Positions 1 through 7,436 of a stretch of 30,071 nt of DNA are shown here, piece by piece (position 1 is the first letter of the stretch; each line of letters opens with the position of its first letter). The position numbers and the translations under genes were made by a program. Under the pieces are notes generated by a model. The model searched no databases. It was not told the origin of the DNA and saw nothing but the letters and a program-made list of their open reading frames with translations. The stretch comes from Bacillus massilioanorexius (lineage in GTDB: Bacteria; Bacillota; Bacilli; Bacillales; DSM-1321): the NCBI RefSeq assembly GCF_902374955.1, contig NZ_CABKRX010000029.1, positions 1-30,071 on the forward strand, written 5' to 3'.

Positions 1-120
1 AATTAGCAGCGAGCTATTCAAGGAAGTGACCGAGCGAACACCGGAACTTATTTAGATAAGTGAGGATGTGAGTGAGGAAAGCTGACGATGAAGAGCGAAG
101 TTGATTATTCATTAGAATAT
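1..120 (+). other. rRNA operon internal spacer (upstream of 5S)
   Basis: This stretch directly precedes the 5S rRNA and I see no recognisable 23S 3' end in it, so it is probably the 23S-5S spacer of an rRNA operon entering from the left. It contains a small hairpin (46-51 pairing with 56-61). No coding potential is evident. Confidence 0.6.
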
Positions 121-237
<117 letters not shown>

Positions 238-248
238 ATTTATATTGT

Positions 249-325
<77 letters not shown>

Positions 326-328
326 AAT

Positions 329-404
329 GGTCCCGTGGTGTAGCGGTTAACATGCCTGCCTGTCACGCAGGAGATCGCGGGTTCGATTCCCGTCGGGACC
401 GCCA
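329..404 (+). tRNA. tRNA-Asp (anticodon GTC)
   Basis: A 76-nt cloverleaf with encoded CCA. The acceptor stem GGTCCCG pairs with CGGGACC, and the anticodon loop CTGTCAC carries GTC. It begins 3 nt after tRNA-fMet and is followed by a strong terminator, so it is the last gene of the rRNA/tRNA transcript. Confidence 0.95.
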
Positions 405-418
405 TATTATAAAGCGAT

Positions 419-443
419 AACGAAACTTTGTTTCGTTTTTTTT
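419..443 (+). terminator. rho-independent terminator of the rRNA/tRNA operon
   Basis: The perfect 8-bp stem AACGAAAC / GTTTCGTT has a 3-nt loop and is followed by a run of T. Confidence 0.9.
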
Positions 444-557
444 GTTGTTTGAGAAATATGATGGTATTTTGTACAATTAGCATCTGTATTATGAGATAAT
501 ACAAGTTGTGAATTTGTTTATTATATTAAAAAAAGGTAAACTACAATGTAAGAGAAT

Positions 558-587
558 CCTTAGGAGTTGTACTTCTAAGGTTTTTTT
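558..587 (+). terminator. terminator hairpin without an obvious gene
   Basis: A 10-bp stem (558-567 with 571-580, one G-U), a TGT loop and seven T. It lies 115 nt after the tRNA-operon terminator. It may be a back-up terminator or the end of a short unidentified transcript. Confidence 0.75.
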
Positions 588-626
588 AAAAGATAAGAGA
601 GTATATTTTACGTTTAGATGACTGTT

Positions 627-655
627 TTGCTCAAAGTACCTAACTCTTTTATAAA
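627..655 (+). promoter_or_regulatory. candidate sigma-A promoter for the tsaE operon
   Basis: TTGCTC at 627-632 and TATAAA at 650-655 are separated by 17 bp. A weaker alternative (TTGTGC at 699, TATTTT at 721) lies closer to tsaE. Prediction only. Confidence 0.35.
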
Positions 656-764
656 ATAGCTATCAAGGCTAAGAAAATAAGAGAATACATGGGTGTGTTT
701 GTGCTCTTCTTAACAGTGTATATTTTAATAAGTTAATCAAATGGACTATGCAGGTGATAAATAG

Positions 765-1220
765 ATGAAACAGTATGAAGTAGTATCACATTCAGCAGAG
801 GAAACACATTCCCTTGCTAATAGAATTGGTAGCTTAGCATTTGAAAATATGGTGATTACATTAGAAGGTGATCTTGGGGCGGGTAAGACCACTTTTTCAA
901 AAGGGTTGGCAAAAGGATTAGGTGTTACAAAGAATGTAAATAGCCCTACCTTTACTATTATAAAAGAATATAAAGGACGATTGCCTTTATATCATATGGA
1001 TGTCTATCGAATTGAAGATGAATTTGAAGATTTAGGTTTTCATGAATATTTTGAAGGGAACGGAGTAACAATTGTTGAATGGGCTCATTTAATTCAAGAA
1101 CAATTACCAGATGAGCTGTTAGCGATCCGAATTCTTTATCAAAATGATAATGAAAGAAAACTGATTTTTGAACCAAAAGGCGAAAAGTACGTTGAATTTT
1201 GTAAGGAGATTTTATCATGA
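765..1220 (+). CDS. tsaE: tRNA t6A37 biosynthesis ATPase TsaE (YdiB/YjeE family)
   Basis: A 151-aa ATPase of the cytoplasmic TsaB-TsaD-TsaE complex, which installs threonylcarbamoyl-adenosine at position 37 of ANN-decoding tRNAs. It shows the Walker A motif GDLGAGKTT at residues 35-43, followed by the family block NSPTFTI and, further on, the VEWA segment. Length is typical. It starts the cluster tsaE-tsaB-rimI-tsaD and its stop overlaps the tsaB start in ATGA, so the two are translationally coupled. The ribosome site is weak (CAGGTG). Identification rests on motifs plus gene order. Confidence 0.95.
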   Translation: MKQYEVVSHSAEETHSLANRIGSLAFENMVITLEGDLGAGKTTFSKGLAKGLGVTKNVNSPTFTIIKEYKGRLPLYHMDVYRIEDEFEDLGFHEYFEGNGVTIVEWAHLIQEQLPDELLAIRILYQNDNERKLIFEPKGEKYVEFCKEILS

Positions 1221-1921
1221 AAATACTGGCCATAGATACATCCAATTATGCTTTAGGTGTAGCCTTAATAGAGGACAACCAGATTATTGGTGAGTACATA
1301 ACAAATATTAAAAAAAATCATTCAGTGCGTGCTATGCCTGCTATTGAGACGTTGATGCATGATTGTAATGTTAAGCCTAGTGATTTAGACAAAATTGTTG
1401 TAGCTAAAGGTCCTGGATCTTACACTGGAGTACGTATAGGCGTAACAATAGCTAAAACTCTAGCATGGACACTAAAGATCCCAATTTCAGGTGTATCAAG
1501 TTTAAAAGTTCTTGCAGCTAATGGAAAATACTTTGATGGTTACATTTCTCCATTATTTGATGCAAGAAGAGGTCAAATTTATACAGGCTTATATGAGTAT
1601 AAGCAAGGAGAGTTAGTAGCTGTTAAAGAGGATACGATTATCCAAAGTAGTGAATGGGCACAGCAATTACGGACATTAGATAAAGATATACTATTCATTG
1701 GCTCAGACTATTTCATTCATCAAGAAACGCTATTAACTTATCTGGGTGAGCAAGCTGTCTTTGCTGATGAAGCTCAGTTAGTTCCTAGACCAAGTGTATT
1801 GGCGCTCCTTGGGAAGGGTTTAGAACCGGAAGATGTCCATGAATTTGTACCTAATTATATAAGGCTTGCTGAGGCTGAAGCGAATTGGATTGAACAACAA
1901 AAGAATAACTCTGTCAAATAA
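1217..1921 (+). CDS. tsaB: t6A complex scaffold subunit TsaB (YdiC/YeaZ)
   Basis: A 234-aa ASKHA-fold protein, paralogous to TsaD, which dimerises with TsaD in the t6A synthase. The N-terminus ILAIDTSNYALGVAL is the phosphate-1-like strand-turn of the fold, and the KGPGSYTGVRIG segment is the family signature. It overlaps tsaE by 4 nt. Unlike the compact arrangement usual in Bacillus, it is followed by a 133-bp gap before rimI that contains a hairpin. Confidence 0.95.
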   Translation: MKILAIDTSNYALGVALIEDNQIIGEYITNIKKNHSVRAMPAIETLMHDCNVKPSDLDKIVVAKGPGSYTGVRIGVTIAKTLAWTLKIPISGVSSLKVLAANGKYFDGYISPLFDARRGQIYTGLYEYKQGELVAVKEDTIIQSSEWAQQLRTLDKDILFIGSDYFIHQETLLTYLGEQAVFADEAQLVPRPSVLALLGKGLEPEDVHEFVPNYIRLAEAEANWIEQQKNNSVK

Positions 1922-1981
1922 AGTGAAGCTTTGTTTGTTGGATGTATTTTGTATAGATAGTAGTTGTGTCATTCAAGTTTT

Positions 1982-2028
1982 ACTAACGCTTAATCTTTAT
2001 ATGTTGAAGTTATGAACATAGCGCTAGT
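1982..2028. repeat. two-part inverted repeat between tsaB and rimI
   Basis: The outer arms 1982-1989 and 2021-2028 pair at 7 of 8 positions. The inner arms TATGTT (2000-2005) and AACATA (2015-2020) pair perfectly. On the 3' side the two arms are contiguous; on the 5' side a 10-nt bulge separates them. No T-run follows, so this is not a classical terminator. Its role is unknown. Confidence 0.5.
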
Positions 2029-2054
2029 TAAAACGGGATAAAGGAGAGAATGAT

Positions 2055-2507
2055 ATGAGCCAAACCCTTTCTTTTCGTTTCATGGAAGAACGAGATTTAG
2101 ATGCCATTATGGTATTAGAAGAGAGATGCTTTACCTTACCTTGGAGTAGGGAAGCTTTTTATAATGAATTGAACCAAAATCGATTTGCTACTTATCTTGT
2201 ACTAGAAGAAGAAGGACAAATTATTGGATATTGTGGAGCATGGTTAGTTGTAGATGAAGCTCATATTACCAATATAGCCATTTTGCCTGAATTTCGTGGA
2301 AGAGGTTTGGGGGAAGCATTGCTAAGTAAAATGATTGAACAGTGTAAAGAGCAGAATATTGAGAGAATGACATTAGAAGTAAGAGAGACTAATACAGTAG
2401 CTCAATCTCTTTATACCAAATTAGGTTTCCAAAAAGGAGCTATTCGAAGAAATTATTATAGTGATAACCAAGAGGATGCGATTGTAATGTGGGTGAACAT
2501 AGAGTGA
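2055..2507 (+). CDS. rimI: ribosomal protein bS18-alanine N-acetyltransferase RimI-like (GNAT)
   Basis: A 150-aa GNAT acetyltransferase. The acetyl-CoA loop is seen in the FRGRGLGEALLSKM block at about residues 81-94, followed by EVRETNTVAQSLYTKLGF, typical of RimI. A strong AAGGAG site precedes the ATG. By family it acetylates an N-terminal alanine, classically of ribosomal protein S18. The position inside the t6A cluster is the conserved one in Firmicutes. Its stop overlaps the start of tsaD. Some family members acetylate other proteins, so the exact substrate is not certain. Confidence 0.9.
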   Translation: MSQTLSFRFMEERDLDAIMVLEERCFTLPWSREAFYNELNQNRFATYLVLEEEGQIIGYCGAWLVVDEAHITNIAILPEFRGRGLGEALLSKMIEQCKEQNIERMTLEVRETNTVAQSLYTKLGFQKGAIRRNYYSDNQEDAIVMWVNIE

Positions 2508-3517
2508 AGGATCAATATATATTAGGAATTGAAACAAGTTGTGATGAAACCGCTGTAGCCATAGTAAAAAACGGACATGAGATTGTTGCAAATATAGTCG
2601 CTTCTCAAATCGAGAGCCATAAGCGATTTGGTGGCGTAGTACCTGAAATAGCATCACGTCATCATGTAGAGTCTATGACTTTGGTGTTGGAAGAAGCTTT
2701 GGAAAAAGCAAACTTAAATTATGAGGATATTGATGCAATTGCAGTGACAGAAGGTCCAGGACTTGTGGGTGCCCTACTAATTGGAGTAAACGCTGCTAAG
2801 GCAGTTGCGTTTGCACATAATATTCCTTTAGTAGGTGTACACCATATTGCTGGTCATATTTATGCCAACCGATTGGTGACAGAAATGAAATTTCCGCTTT
2901 TATCATTAGTCGTTTCAGGTGGTCATACTGAACTTGTATATATGGAAGAGCATGGTGAGTTTAAAGTATTAGGTGAAACAAGAGATGATGCAGCTGGTGA
3001 AGCTTATGATAAAGTAGCAAGAACATTACATTTACCATATCCAGGTGGGCCACATATTGACCGTCTTGCCCATGAGGGACAACCAACTGTTAAATTACCA
3101 AGAGCCTGGTTAGAAGAAGGTTCGTATGATTTTAGCTTTAGTGGTTTAAAATCTGCTGTAATTAATACGCTTCATAATGCAGAGCAACGAGGAGAGCATA
3201 TTGAACCAGCAGATTTAGCAGCCAGTTTTCAAAATAGTGTTATTGAGGTACTAGTCGAAAAAACACGTAAGGCTGCGGAAGAATATCATGTTAAACAAGT
3301 ATTATTAGCTGGTGGTGTAGCAGCCAATAAAGGGCTTCGTTCAGAGTTACAAAAAACTTTTGATAACATTCCTTCAGTTGAATTAGTGATACCACCATTA
3401 TCTTTATGTACGGATAATGCAGCAATGATTGCTGCTATTGGAAGTGTCATGTTTGAAAAAGGACATAGATCTGGATATGACCTAAATGCAAATCCAGGAC
3501 TTGATCTTGAAAGATAA
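2504..3517 (+). CDS. tsaD: tRNA t6A37 threonylcarbamoyltransferase TsaD
   Basis: The catalytic subunit of t6A synthesis, transferring the threonylcarbamoyl group to A37. Seen in the sequence: GIETSCDET near the N-terminus, the metal-binding HHIAGH motif, VVSGGHTEL, and the C-terminal GGVAANKGLR and CTDNAAM blocks. I chose the GTG at 2504 because it overlaps the rimI stop (GTGA) and has GGGTGA 7 nt upstream, giving 337 aa. An in-frame GTG at 2489 would add five residues. A strong terminator follows. Confidence 0.95.
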   Translation: MKDQYILGIETSCDETAVAIVKNGHEIVANIVASQIESHKRFGGVVPEIASRHHVESMTLVLEEALEKANLNYEDIDAIAVTEGPGLVGALLIGVNAAKAVAFAHNIPLVGVHHIAGHIYANRLVTEMKFPLLSLVVSGGHTELVYMEEHGEFKVLGETRDDAAGEAYDKVARTLHLPYPGGPHIDRLAHEGQPTVKLPRAWLEEGSYDFSFSGLKSAVINTLHNAEQRGEHIEPADLAASFQNSVIEVLVEKTRKAAEEYHVKQVLLAGGVAANKGLRSELQKTFDNIPSVELVIPPLSLCTDNAAMIAAIGSVMFEKGHRSGYDLNANPGLDLER

Positions 3518-3524
3518 CAGAAGA

Positions 3525-3572
3525 GGAAGGTGTGCCAAAATTTTATGTTTGGCACACCTTCCTTCATTTATT
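3525..3572 (+). terminator. terminator of the t6A operon
   Basis: A perfect 15-bp stem (3525-3539 with 3548-3562), an 8-nt loop and a T-rich tail. It separates the t6A operon from the DnaA-box region. Confidence 0.85.
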
Positions 3573-3885
3573 TGTTCACAAGAAAAATAGGAAAATAAGT
3601 AAAGTGAAAGATAGATTGAGGGATTTTCACAAAGATAACAGTAAGCTCATTTTTTTAGTTTATCAGAAATCCACAGACTTAATAACTTATACACTTTTTT
3701 ATCCACAATATAAAGCCGATAATAGTGGGATGTTCATAAGTTTTCCACATAATCCACAAAAAATGCATTAGTTATCAACAAAAAATTCAGTTTATTCACA
3801 AAAAGAGGTTGTGAATTTTTATTTATCCACAGAATTCTGAAAACAAAAGAAAAATCCAGAGTATTACCTCTGGATATGTGGATGG
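3572..3885. promoter_or_regulatory. DnaA-box cluster between tsaD and the ABC-F gene
   Basis: Exact TTATCCACA occurs at 3699-3707 and 3823-3831, and TTATTCACA at 3792-3800. One-mismatch boxes lie at 3572-3580, 3687-3695, 3741-3749, 3750-3758 and 3772-3780. Weaker ones lie at 3623-3631, 3667-3675, 3810-3818 (reverse) and 3877-3885 (reverse). Almost all point the same way. I recall that the equivalent gcp-ydiF interval of B. subtilis is one of its non-oriC DnaA-binding clusters, which are thought to titrate DnaA and restrain initiation. The position here matches. No gene is present. Confidence 0.85.
3841..3875 (-). terminator. terminator of the ABC-F gene
   Basis: Read on the minus strand after the ABC-F stop: an 8-bp perfect stem ATCCAGAG / CTCTGGAT (3875-3868 with 3861-3854), a 6-nt loop and then TTTTCTTTTGTTTT. 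It partly overlaps the DnaA-box region. Confidence 0.8.
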
Positions 3886-3896
3886 AACAGAGAATC

Positions 3897-5825
3897 TTAG
3901 ATTTGTTCAGCTTCTAAATCAGACCATTCTTCCATTAATTTTTCTAATTCGGTATTTGATTCATGAATAACATCATTAATTTGAACTACTTTTTCATGAT
4001 CTTGATATATATCAGGATCACAAAGAAGTTCATGTTGCTGAGAAATGATTACCTCTAGCTTCTCTATCTGACTTTCAATTTCTTCAATTCTTCTTTTTAT
4101 TTGACGCTGACGTTTTTTTGTTTCCTTATCCATCTGATAGCTTGCTTTTTCATCGTTAGCCTTTGTAGGAGTAGCTGATGTACTTTGTTCTAGTAACTCA
4201 AGCTCAGCTTGTTCTTCCTTCTTTTGAAGATAGTAATTGTAGTCTCCTAGGAATTCTTCACTTCCATTTGTGGATAATTCAATGACTTTTGAAGCTATGC
4301 GATTAATGAAATATCGATCATGTGAAACAAAAAGAATAGTTCCTGGAAAATCCACTAATGCATTTTCTAAGATAATTTTACTATCTAAATCTAGATGGTT
4401 AGTAGGCTCGTCCAGTATTAAGAAATTAGCTCCCTGCATCATTAGCTTAGCTAGTGCAAGACGTGCTTTTTCTCCACCACTTAGTGCAGAAACAGGCTTT
4501 AATACGTCGTCTCCAGAGAATAAGAAGTTTCCAAGGACAGTTCTAATATCTTTTTCATTTGTTAATGGGTATTCATCCCAAAGTTCATTTAATACTTTTT
4601 TATTAGAAGATAAATTGGCTTGCTCTTGATCATAATAGCCAATTTCAATATTTGAGCCAAAGGAAATTTGTCCATTAATAGCTTGAAGTCGACCAATAAT
4701 AGTTTTTAATAACGTTGTTTTTCCAACACCATTTGGTCCTACTAATGCAATACTATCGCCTTTTGTTATGGCTATATTAATGTGTTTAGAAATGGCCTGA
4801 TCATTAAAGCCGATACTTACATCAGAGATAGTTGAGACGATATGTCCTGTAGGTTTATTGACTTTAAATGAGAAAGAGGCGGATTTTTCATCACCTTGAG
4901 GACGGTCCATTATTTCCATCCTGTCTAATTGCTTGCGCCTGCTTTGAGCTCTTTTAGTAGTAGTTGCTCTAGCGATATTTTTTTGGATAAAATCATTTAA
5001 TTTAGCAATTTCCTCTTGCTGTTTTTCAAACTGCTTCATTTCTCGTTGGTAGTCTTCTGCCTTGCGTTCAAGATAATAGCTATAATTTCCATGATACTTT
5101 TTAATCGTATGTCTAGATAATTCATAAATGACAGAAACGACCTTATCCATAAAATAACGGTCATGGGATACGATTAGTACTGCACCCTTGTAATTTTGTA
5201 AGTATTGTTCTAGCCAAGTTAATGTTTCAATATCTAAATGATTGGTAGGTTCATCAAGGATGAGAAGGTCTGGTTGTGAGAGCAATAGTTTCCCTAAAGC
5301 TAATCTTGTTCGTTGTCCGCCACTTAACGAAGAAATGGGGGTTGCATAATCGAACTGCTGAAATTGAAGACCATGTAAAACAGATCGGATATCTGCTTCG
5401 TATTGATATCCTCCTTTTTCTTTAAAAGAAATTTGCAGCTCATCATAGTCTTTTAAAACTTTTTGATATTTTTCATCGTTGTTATACGTCTCTGGTAATG
5501 TCATTTGATGTTCTAGTGATCGTAATTGCTGTTCAAGTTGAATTAATGGTGTATATACGGTTAACATTTCATCCCAAATGGAGCGCTCAGAATGTAAACC
5601 CGTATTCTGTGCTAGATAACCTAAAGATAAATCCTTTGGCTTTATTATTTCTCCATCATCATAGGACATTTGATCAGCAATGATTTTTAACAAGGTTGAT
5701 TTTCCGGCACCATTTCTTCCTACTAGACCTATACGATCCCTTTTTTGTACTTCTAGCTTTATATCAGAAAGGATTTGCTCAGCTCCATAATATTTCGATA
5801 ATTTATTTACTTGTAACACAATCAT
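3897..5825 (-). CDS. ydiF: ABC-F family ATPase (YdiF-type)
   Basis: A 642-aa soluble protein with two tandem ABC ATPase domains and no membrane segment, the layout of ABC-F translation factors, which act in the ribosomal E site. Domain 1 has GRNGAGKST, LSGGQRTRLAL and LILDEPTNHLD; domain 2 has GPNGVGKTT, LSGGEKARLAL and a second LILDEPTNHLD. Between them lies a charged helical linker, and a lysine/glutamate-rich coiled coil forms the C-terminus. I chose the ATG at 5825, preceded by GAGGTG at proper spacing; an upstream in-frame ATG at 5951 would add a hydrophobic stretch unlike the family. Position matches B. subtilis ydiF. Whether it confers antibiotic resistance cannot be told. Confidence 0.9.
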   Translation of the reverse strand: MIVLQVNKLSKYYGAEQILSDIKLEVQKRDRIGLVGRNGAGKSTLLKIIADQMSYDDGEIIKPKDLSLGYLAQNTGLHSERSIWDEMLTVYTPLIQLEQQLRSLEHQMTLPETYNNDEKYQKVLKDYDELQISFKEKGGYQYEADIRSVLHGLQFQQFDYATPISSLSGGQRTRLALGKLLLSQPDLLILDEPTNHLDIETLTWLEQYLQNYKGAVLIVSHDRYFMDKVVSVIYELSRHTIKKYHGNYSYYLERKAEDYQREMKQFEKQQEEIAKLNDFIQKNIARATTTKRAQSRRKQLDRMEIMDRPQGDEKSASFSFKVNKPTGHIVSTISDVSIGFNDQAISKHINIAITKGDSIALVGPNGVGKTTLLKTIIGRLQAINGQISFGSNIEIGYYDQEQANLSSNKKVLNELWDEYPLTNEKDIRTVLGNFLFSGDDVLKPVSALSGGEKARLALAKLMMQGANFLILDEPTNHLDLDSKIILENALVDFPGTILFVSHDRYFINRIASKVIELSTNGSEEFLGDYNYYLQKKEEQAELELLEQSTSATPTKANDEKASYQMDKETKKRQRQIKRRIEEIESQIEKLEVIISQQHELLCDPDIYQDHEKVVQINDVIHESNTELEKLMEEWSDLEAEQI

Positions 5826-5850
5826 ATTATTCACCTCAGTTGTCTTACTG

Positions 5851-5873
5851 ATAGTGTATACGAAACACACTAT
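5851..5873. promoter_or_regulatory. inverted repeat in the ABC-F promoter region
   Basis: ATAGTGT (5851-5857) and ACACTAT (5867-5873) form perfect 7-bp arms 9 bp apart, 26 bp upstream of the ABC-F start codon. A minus-strand promoter (TTGCTC, then TACACT after 17 bp) overlaps the repeat. A third copy of the half-site, ATAGTGTAT, lies at 5937-5945. This is a candidate operator. Confidence 0.4.
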
Positions 5874-6037
5874 TGGAGCAATTAAAGGAATATAAATTGT
5901 GAAAAACAGTACAAACTGTGGCACAAAATTGTGAAAATAGTGTATCATCAATGTAAAGGGGGTAATAGATGGGAGAAGTAACTTAATCAGTTGGATTGGT
6001 AAAGTTAAGATTGGGATAAAAGAGACCAGTTAAACGG

Positions 6038-6072
6038 GTAACAAAGCCATTGGTAGACAAAAGCTTTGTTAC
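6038..6072. repeat. 10-bp inverted repeat in the ABC-F/rex interval
   Basis: GTAACAAAGC (6038-6047) and GCTTTGTTAC (6063-6072) are perfect complements with a 15-nt loop. No T-run follows on either strand. It may be a leader structure of either flanking transcript. I could not match it to a known riboswitch. Confidence 0.5.
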
Positions 6073-6151
6073 ACCTGAAAAAGGGGATGTTCTTTCTATG
6101 AAATGGAATGTTAATAAGAGGATTGCTTAATCCATACTTATTCATCCATTC

Positions 6152-6160
6152 TGTTATACT
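6152..6160 (+). promoter_or_regulatory. extended -10 promoter candidate
   Basis: TGTTATACT is a good extended -10 element. It would give a transcript starting about 250 nt before rex, with the cre-like site in its leader. Confidence 0.35.
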
Positions 6161-6162
6161 TA

Positions 6163-6312
6163 ATGAAATCAAAAAGGCATAGAAAGTTCATAATTATATT
6201 ATATTTTGCGCAATTATTAATTTTAAATGTTTCGAACATTATTACTGTGGAAGCGTTTACAACTGTTTTTGCAATAATTACATTATGTGCATATGACAAG
6301 ATAAAGGTATAA
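6163..6312 (+). CDS. possible 49-aa membrane mini-protein (doubtful)
   Basis: An open frame of 49 codons with a basic start (MKSKRHRK) followed by two hydrophobic stretches, compatible with a small membrane protein. Against it: no Shine-Dalgarno sequence lies before the ATG, an extended -10 element ends only 2 nt upstream so the message would be nearly leaderless, and a cre-like site lies inside it. It may be chance coding in the rex upstream region. Confidence 0.2.
   Translation: MKSKRHRKFIIILYFAQLLILNVSNIITVEAFTTVFAIITLCAYDKIKV
6248..6261 (+). promoter_or_regulatory. cre-like (CcpA) site upstream of rex
   Basis: TGGAAGCGTTTACA matches the catabolite-responsive element consensus TGWAANCGNTNWCA at 13 of 14 positions. 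It overlaps a possible -35 (TTTACA 6256-6261) with TACATT 17 bp downstream. This suggests carbon-source control of rex, or of a transcript crossing this point. Confidence 0.5.
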
Positions 6313-6313
6313 T
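6308..6313 (+). promoter_or_regulatory. candidate -10 box for rex
   Basis: A perfect TATAAT about 105 bp before the rex start. The -35 region is weak, so the assignment is tentative. Confidence 0.3.
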
Positions 6314-6418
6314 TATTGAATTAAATATTTTCGAGTAGGAATAGTAAGAAATTCAAGCCCTGATTATTATAGATAATTTATTGAACTTTAAGAGCAATTA
6401 TAATGGGGGGAGCAGATT

Positions 6419-7099
6419 ATGCCACAGGAAAACATAAAAATTCCTCAAGCAACAGCAAAGAGATTACCTTTGTATTATCGTTTTTTGAAAAATTTACATT
6501 CGTCAGGAAAGCAACGTGTTTCATCAGCTGAACTAAGTGAAGCTGTAAAAGTAGATTCCGCTACAATTCGTAGAGATTTTTCTTATTTTGGAGCGTTAGG
6601 TAAAAAAGGTTACGGTTATAACGTAAATTATTTATTATCTTTTTTTAGAAAGACACTTGATCAAGATGAATTAACGAAAGTCGCATTAATTGGGGTAGGA
6701 AATTTAGGGACTGCTTTTTTGCATTATAATTTTTTGAAAAACAATAATACGAAGATTGAAATGGCTTTTGATGTTGATAAGGAAAAAATCGGTACAAAAA
6801 TAGGTGACGTTACCATTTTTGACATGGATGAAATGGAAGAGATTCTACAAAAAGAAGGAGTAACGGTTGCAATCCTAACCGTCCCAGCTCCTGTAGCACA
6901 ACCTATCACGGATCGTTTAGTTGGTGCTAATGTAAAAGGAATCTTAAACTTTACACCAGCAAGATTAAATGTTCCACTTTCTATTCGTGTCCATCATATT
7001 GATTTAGCGGTAGAATTACAATCGCTTGTATATTTCTTAAAGCACTACCCAATAGAAGATATACATGACATCGAATTAGAGCATCAAGAACAGGAATAG
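6419..7099 (+). CDS. rex: redox-sensing transcriptional repressor Rex
   Basis: A 226-aa NADH/NAD+-responsive repressor of fermentation and respiration genes. The N-terminal winged helix covers roughly residues 1-80, with SSAELSEAVKVDSATIRRDF as the recognition segment and FGALGKKGYGY after it. A Rossmann fold follows with the dinucleotide motif GVGNLG at about residue 95. A GGGGGGAG ribosome site precedes the ATG. The length is normal. No Rex operator (TTGTGAA...TTCACAA) is seen at its own promoter. In B. subtilis rex sits in the same order between ydiF and ydiK. Confidence 0.95.
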   Translation: MPQENIKIPQATAKRLPLYYRFLKNLHSSGKQRVSSAELSEAVKVDSATIRRDFSYFGALGKKGYGYNVNYLLSFFRKTLDQDELTKVALIGVGNLGTAFLHYNFLKNNNTKIEMAFDVDKEKIGTKIGDVTIFDMDEMEEILQKEGVTVAILTVPAPVAQPITDRLVGANVKGILNFTPARLNVPLSIRVHHIDLAVELQSLVYFLKHYPIEDIHDIELEHQEQE

Positions 7100-7101
7100 A
7101 A

Positions 7102-7158
7102 AAGAGGTTATCTGAAGGTAATATATCATTTATCTTTAGATAACCTCTTCTTCATTTC
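7102..7158. terminator. bidirectional terminator between rex and ydiK
   Basis: 12-bp perfect arms (7102-7113 with 7138-7149) extend through an inner stem. U-rich tails are seen in both directions (CTTCATTTC on plus; TTTTCTATTC on minus). Confidence 0.75.
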
Positions 7159-7194
7159 AAGCTTATATGATGTTTTATAAAATCATATAAGCTT
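7159..7194. repeat. AT-rich perfect inverted repeat after rex
   Basis: 13-bp arms (7159-7171 and 7182-7194) with a 10-nt loop, and no clear T-tract. It probably assists termination of the converging rex and ydiK transcripts. Confidence 0.5.
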
Positions 7195-7226
7195 ATAATG
7201 AGTAATCAGAGTATAGATGCCATTAT

Positions 7227-7436
7227 TTAAGGTTTCTTTTTTTGCATTCTCTTTAACCGGAAATGTAGCATTACTAAACGGATTCCAGATCCGAAATCAA
7301 TGGTTGCTAAAAATACTATTAGGAATGATAATACATTCCATCCATCGGCTGATACATAATTAATAGCCAGAGCAGTAAAAATGATTCCAAGTATGATGTA
7401 AATGATACCTGAAGTTAAGGGTGACTGACGTCTCAT
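7227..7436 (-). CDS. ydiK: YdiK-family small membrane protein
   Basis: A 69-aa protein with two hydrophobic helices (roughly residues 8-27 and 34-52) and a basic C-terminal tail ending KRMQKKKP. Function unknown. Assignment to YdiK rests on size, topology and position beside ydiL, as in B. subtilis. Its ATG overlaps the ydiL stop in ATGA, and the GGAGGA ribosome site lies inside ydiL, so the two are co-translated. Confidence 0.75.
   Translation of the reverse strand: MRRQSPLTSGIIYIILGIIFTALAINYVSADGWNVLSFLIVFLATIDFGSGIRLVMLHFRLKRMQKKKP

Larger units (their letters stand above)
444..764. other. intergenic region before tsaE with an orphan terminator
   Basis: No gene is recognisable here. It holds a perfect 7-bp inverted repeat (486-502, GTATTAT-GAG-ATAATAC), a second terminator-like hairpin (558-587) and possible promoters for tsaE. 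I recall thiL upstream of this cluster in B. subtilis; no thiL fragment can be seen. Confidence 0.5.

Noticed and set aside
3532..3771. 79-codon frame downstream of tsaD
   Set aside because: It begins inside the terminator hairpin and runs through the DnaA boxes; no ribosome site.
5897..5937. Rex operator near the ABC-F/rex interval
   Set aside because: TTGTGAAAA occurs twice as direct half-sites (5897-5905, 5929-5937) without the opposing TTCACAA half. It lies closer to the ABC-F gene and is not a convincing Rex box.
5826..5951. N-terminal extension of the ABC-F protein from an upstream ATG
   Set aside because: The added 42 residues are hydrophobic and unlike the family. The ATG at 5825 has a proper ribosome site, and the promoter-like sequence lies within the extension.
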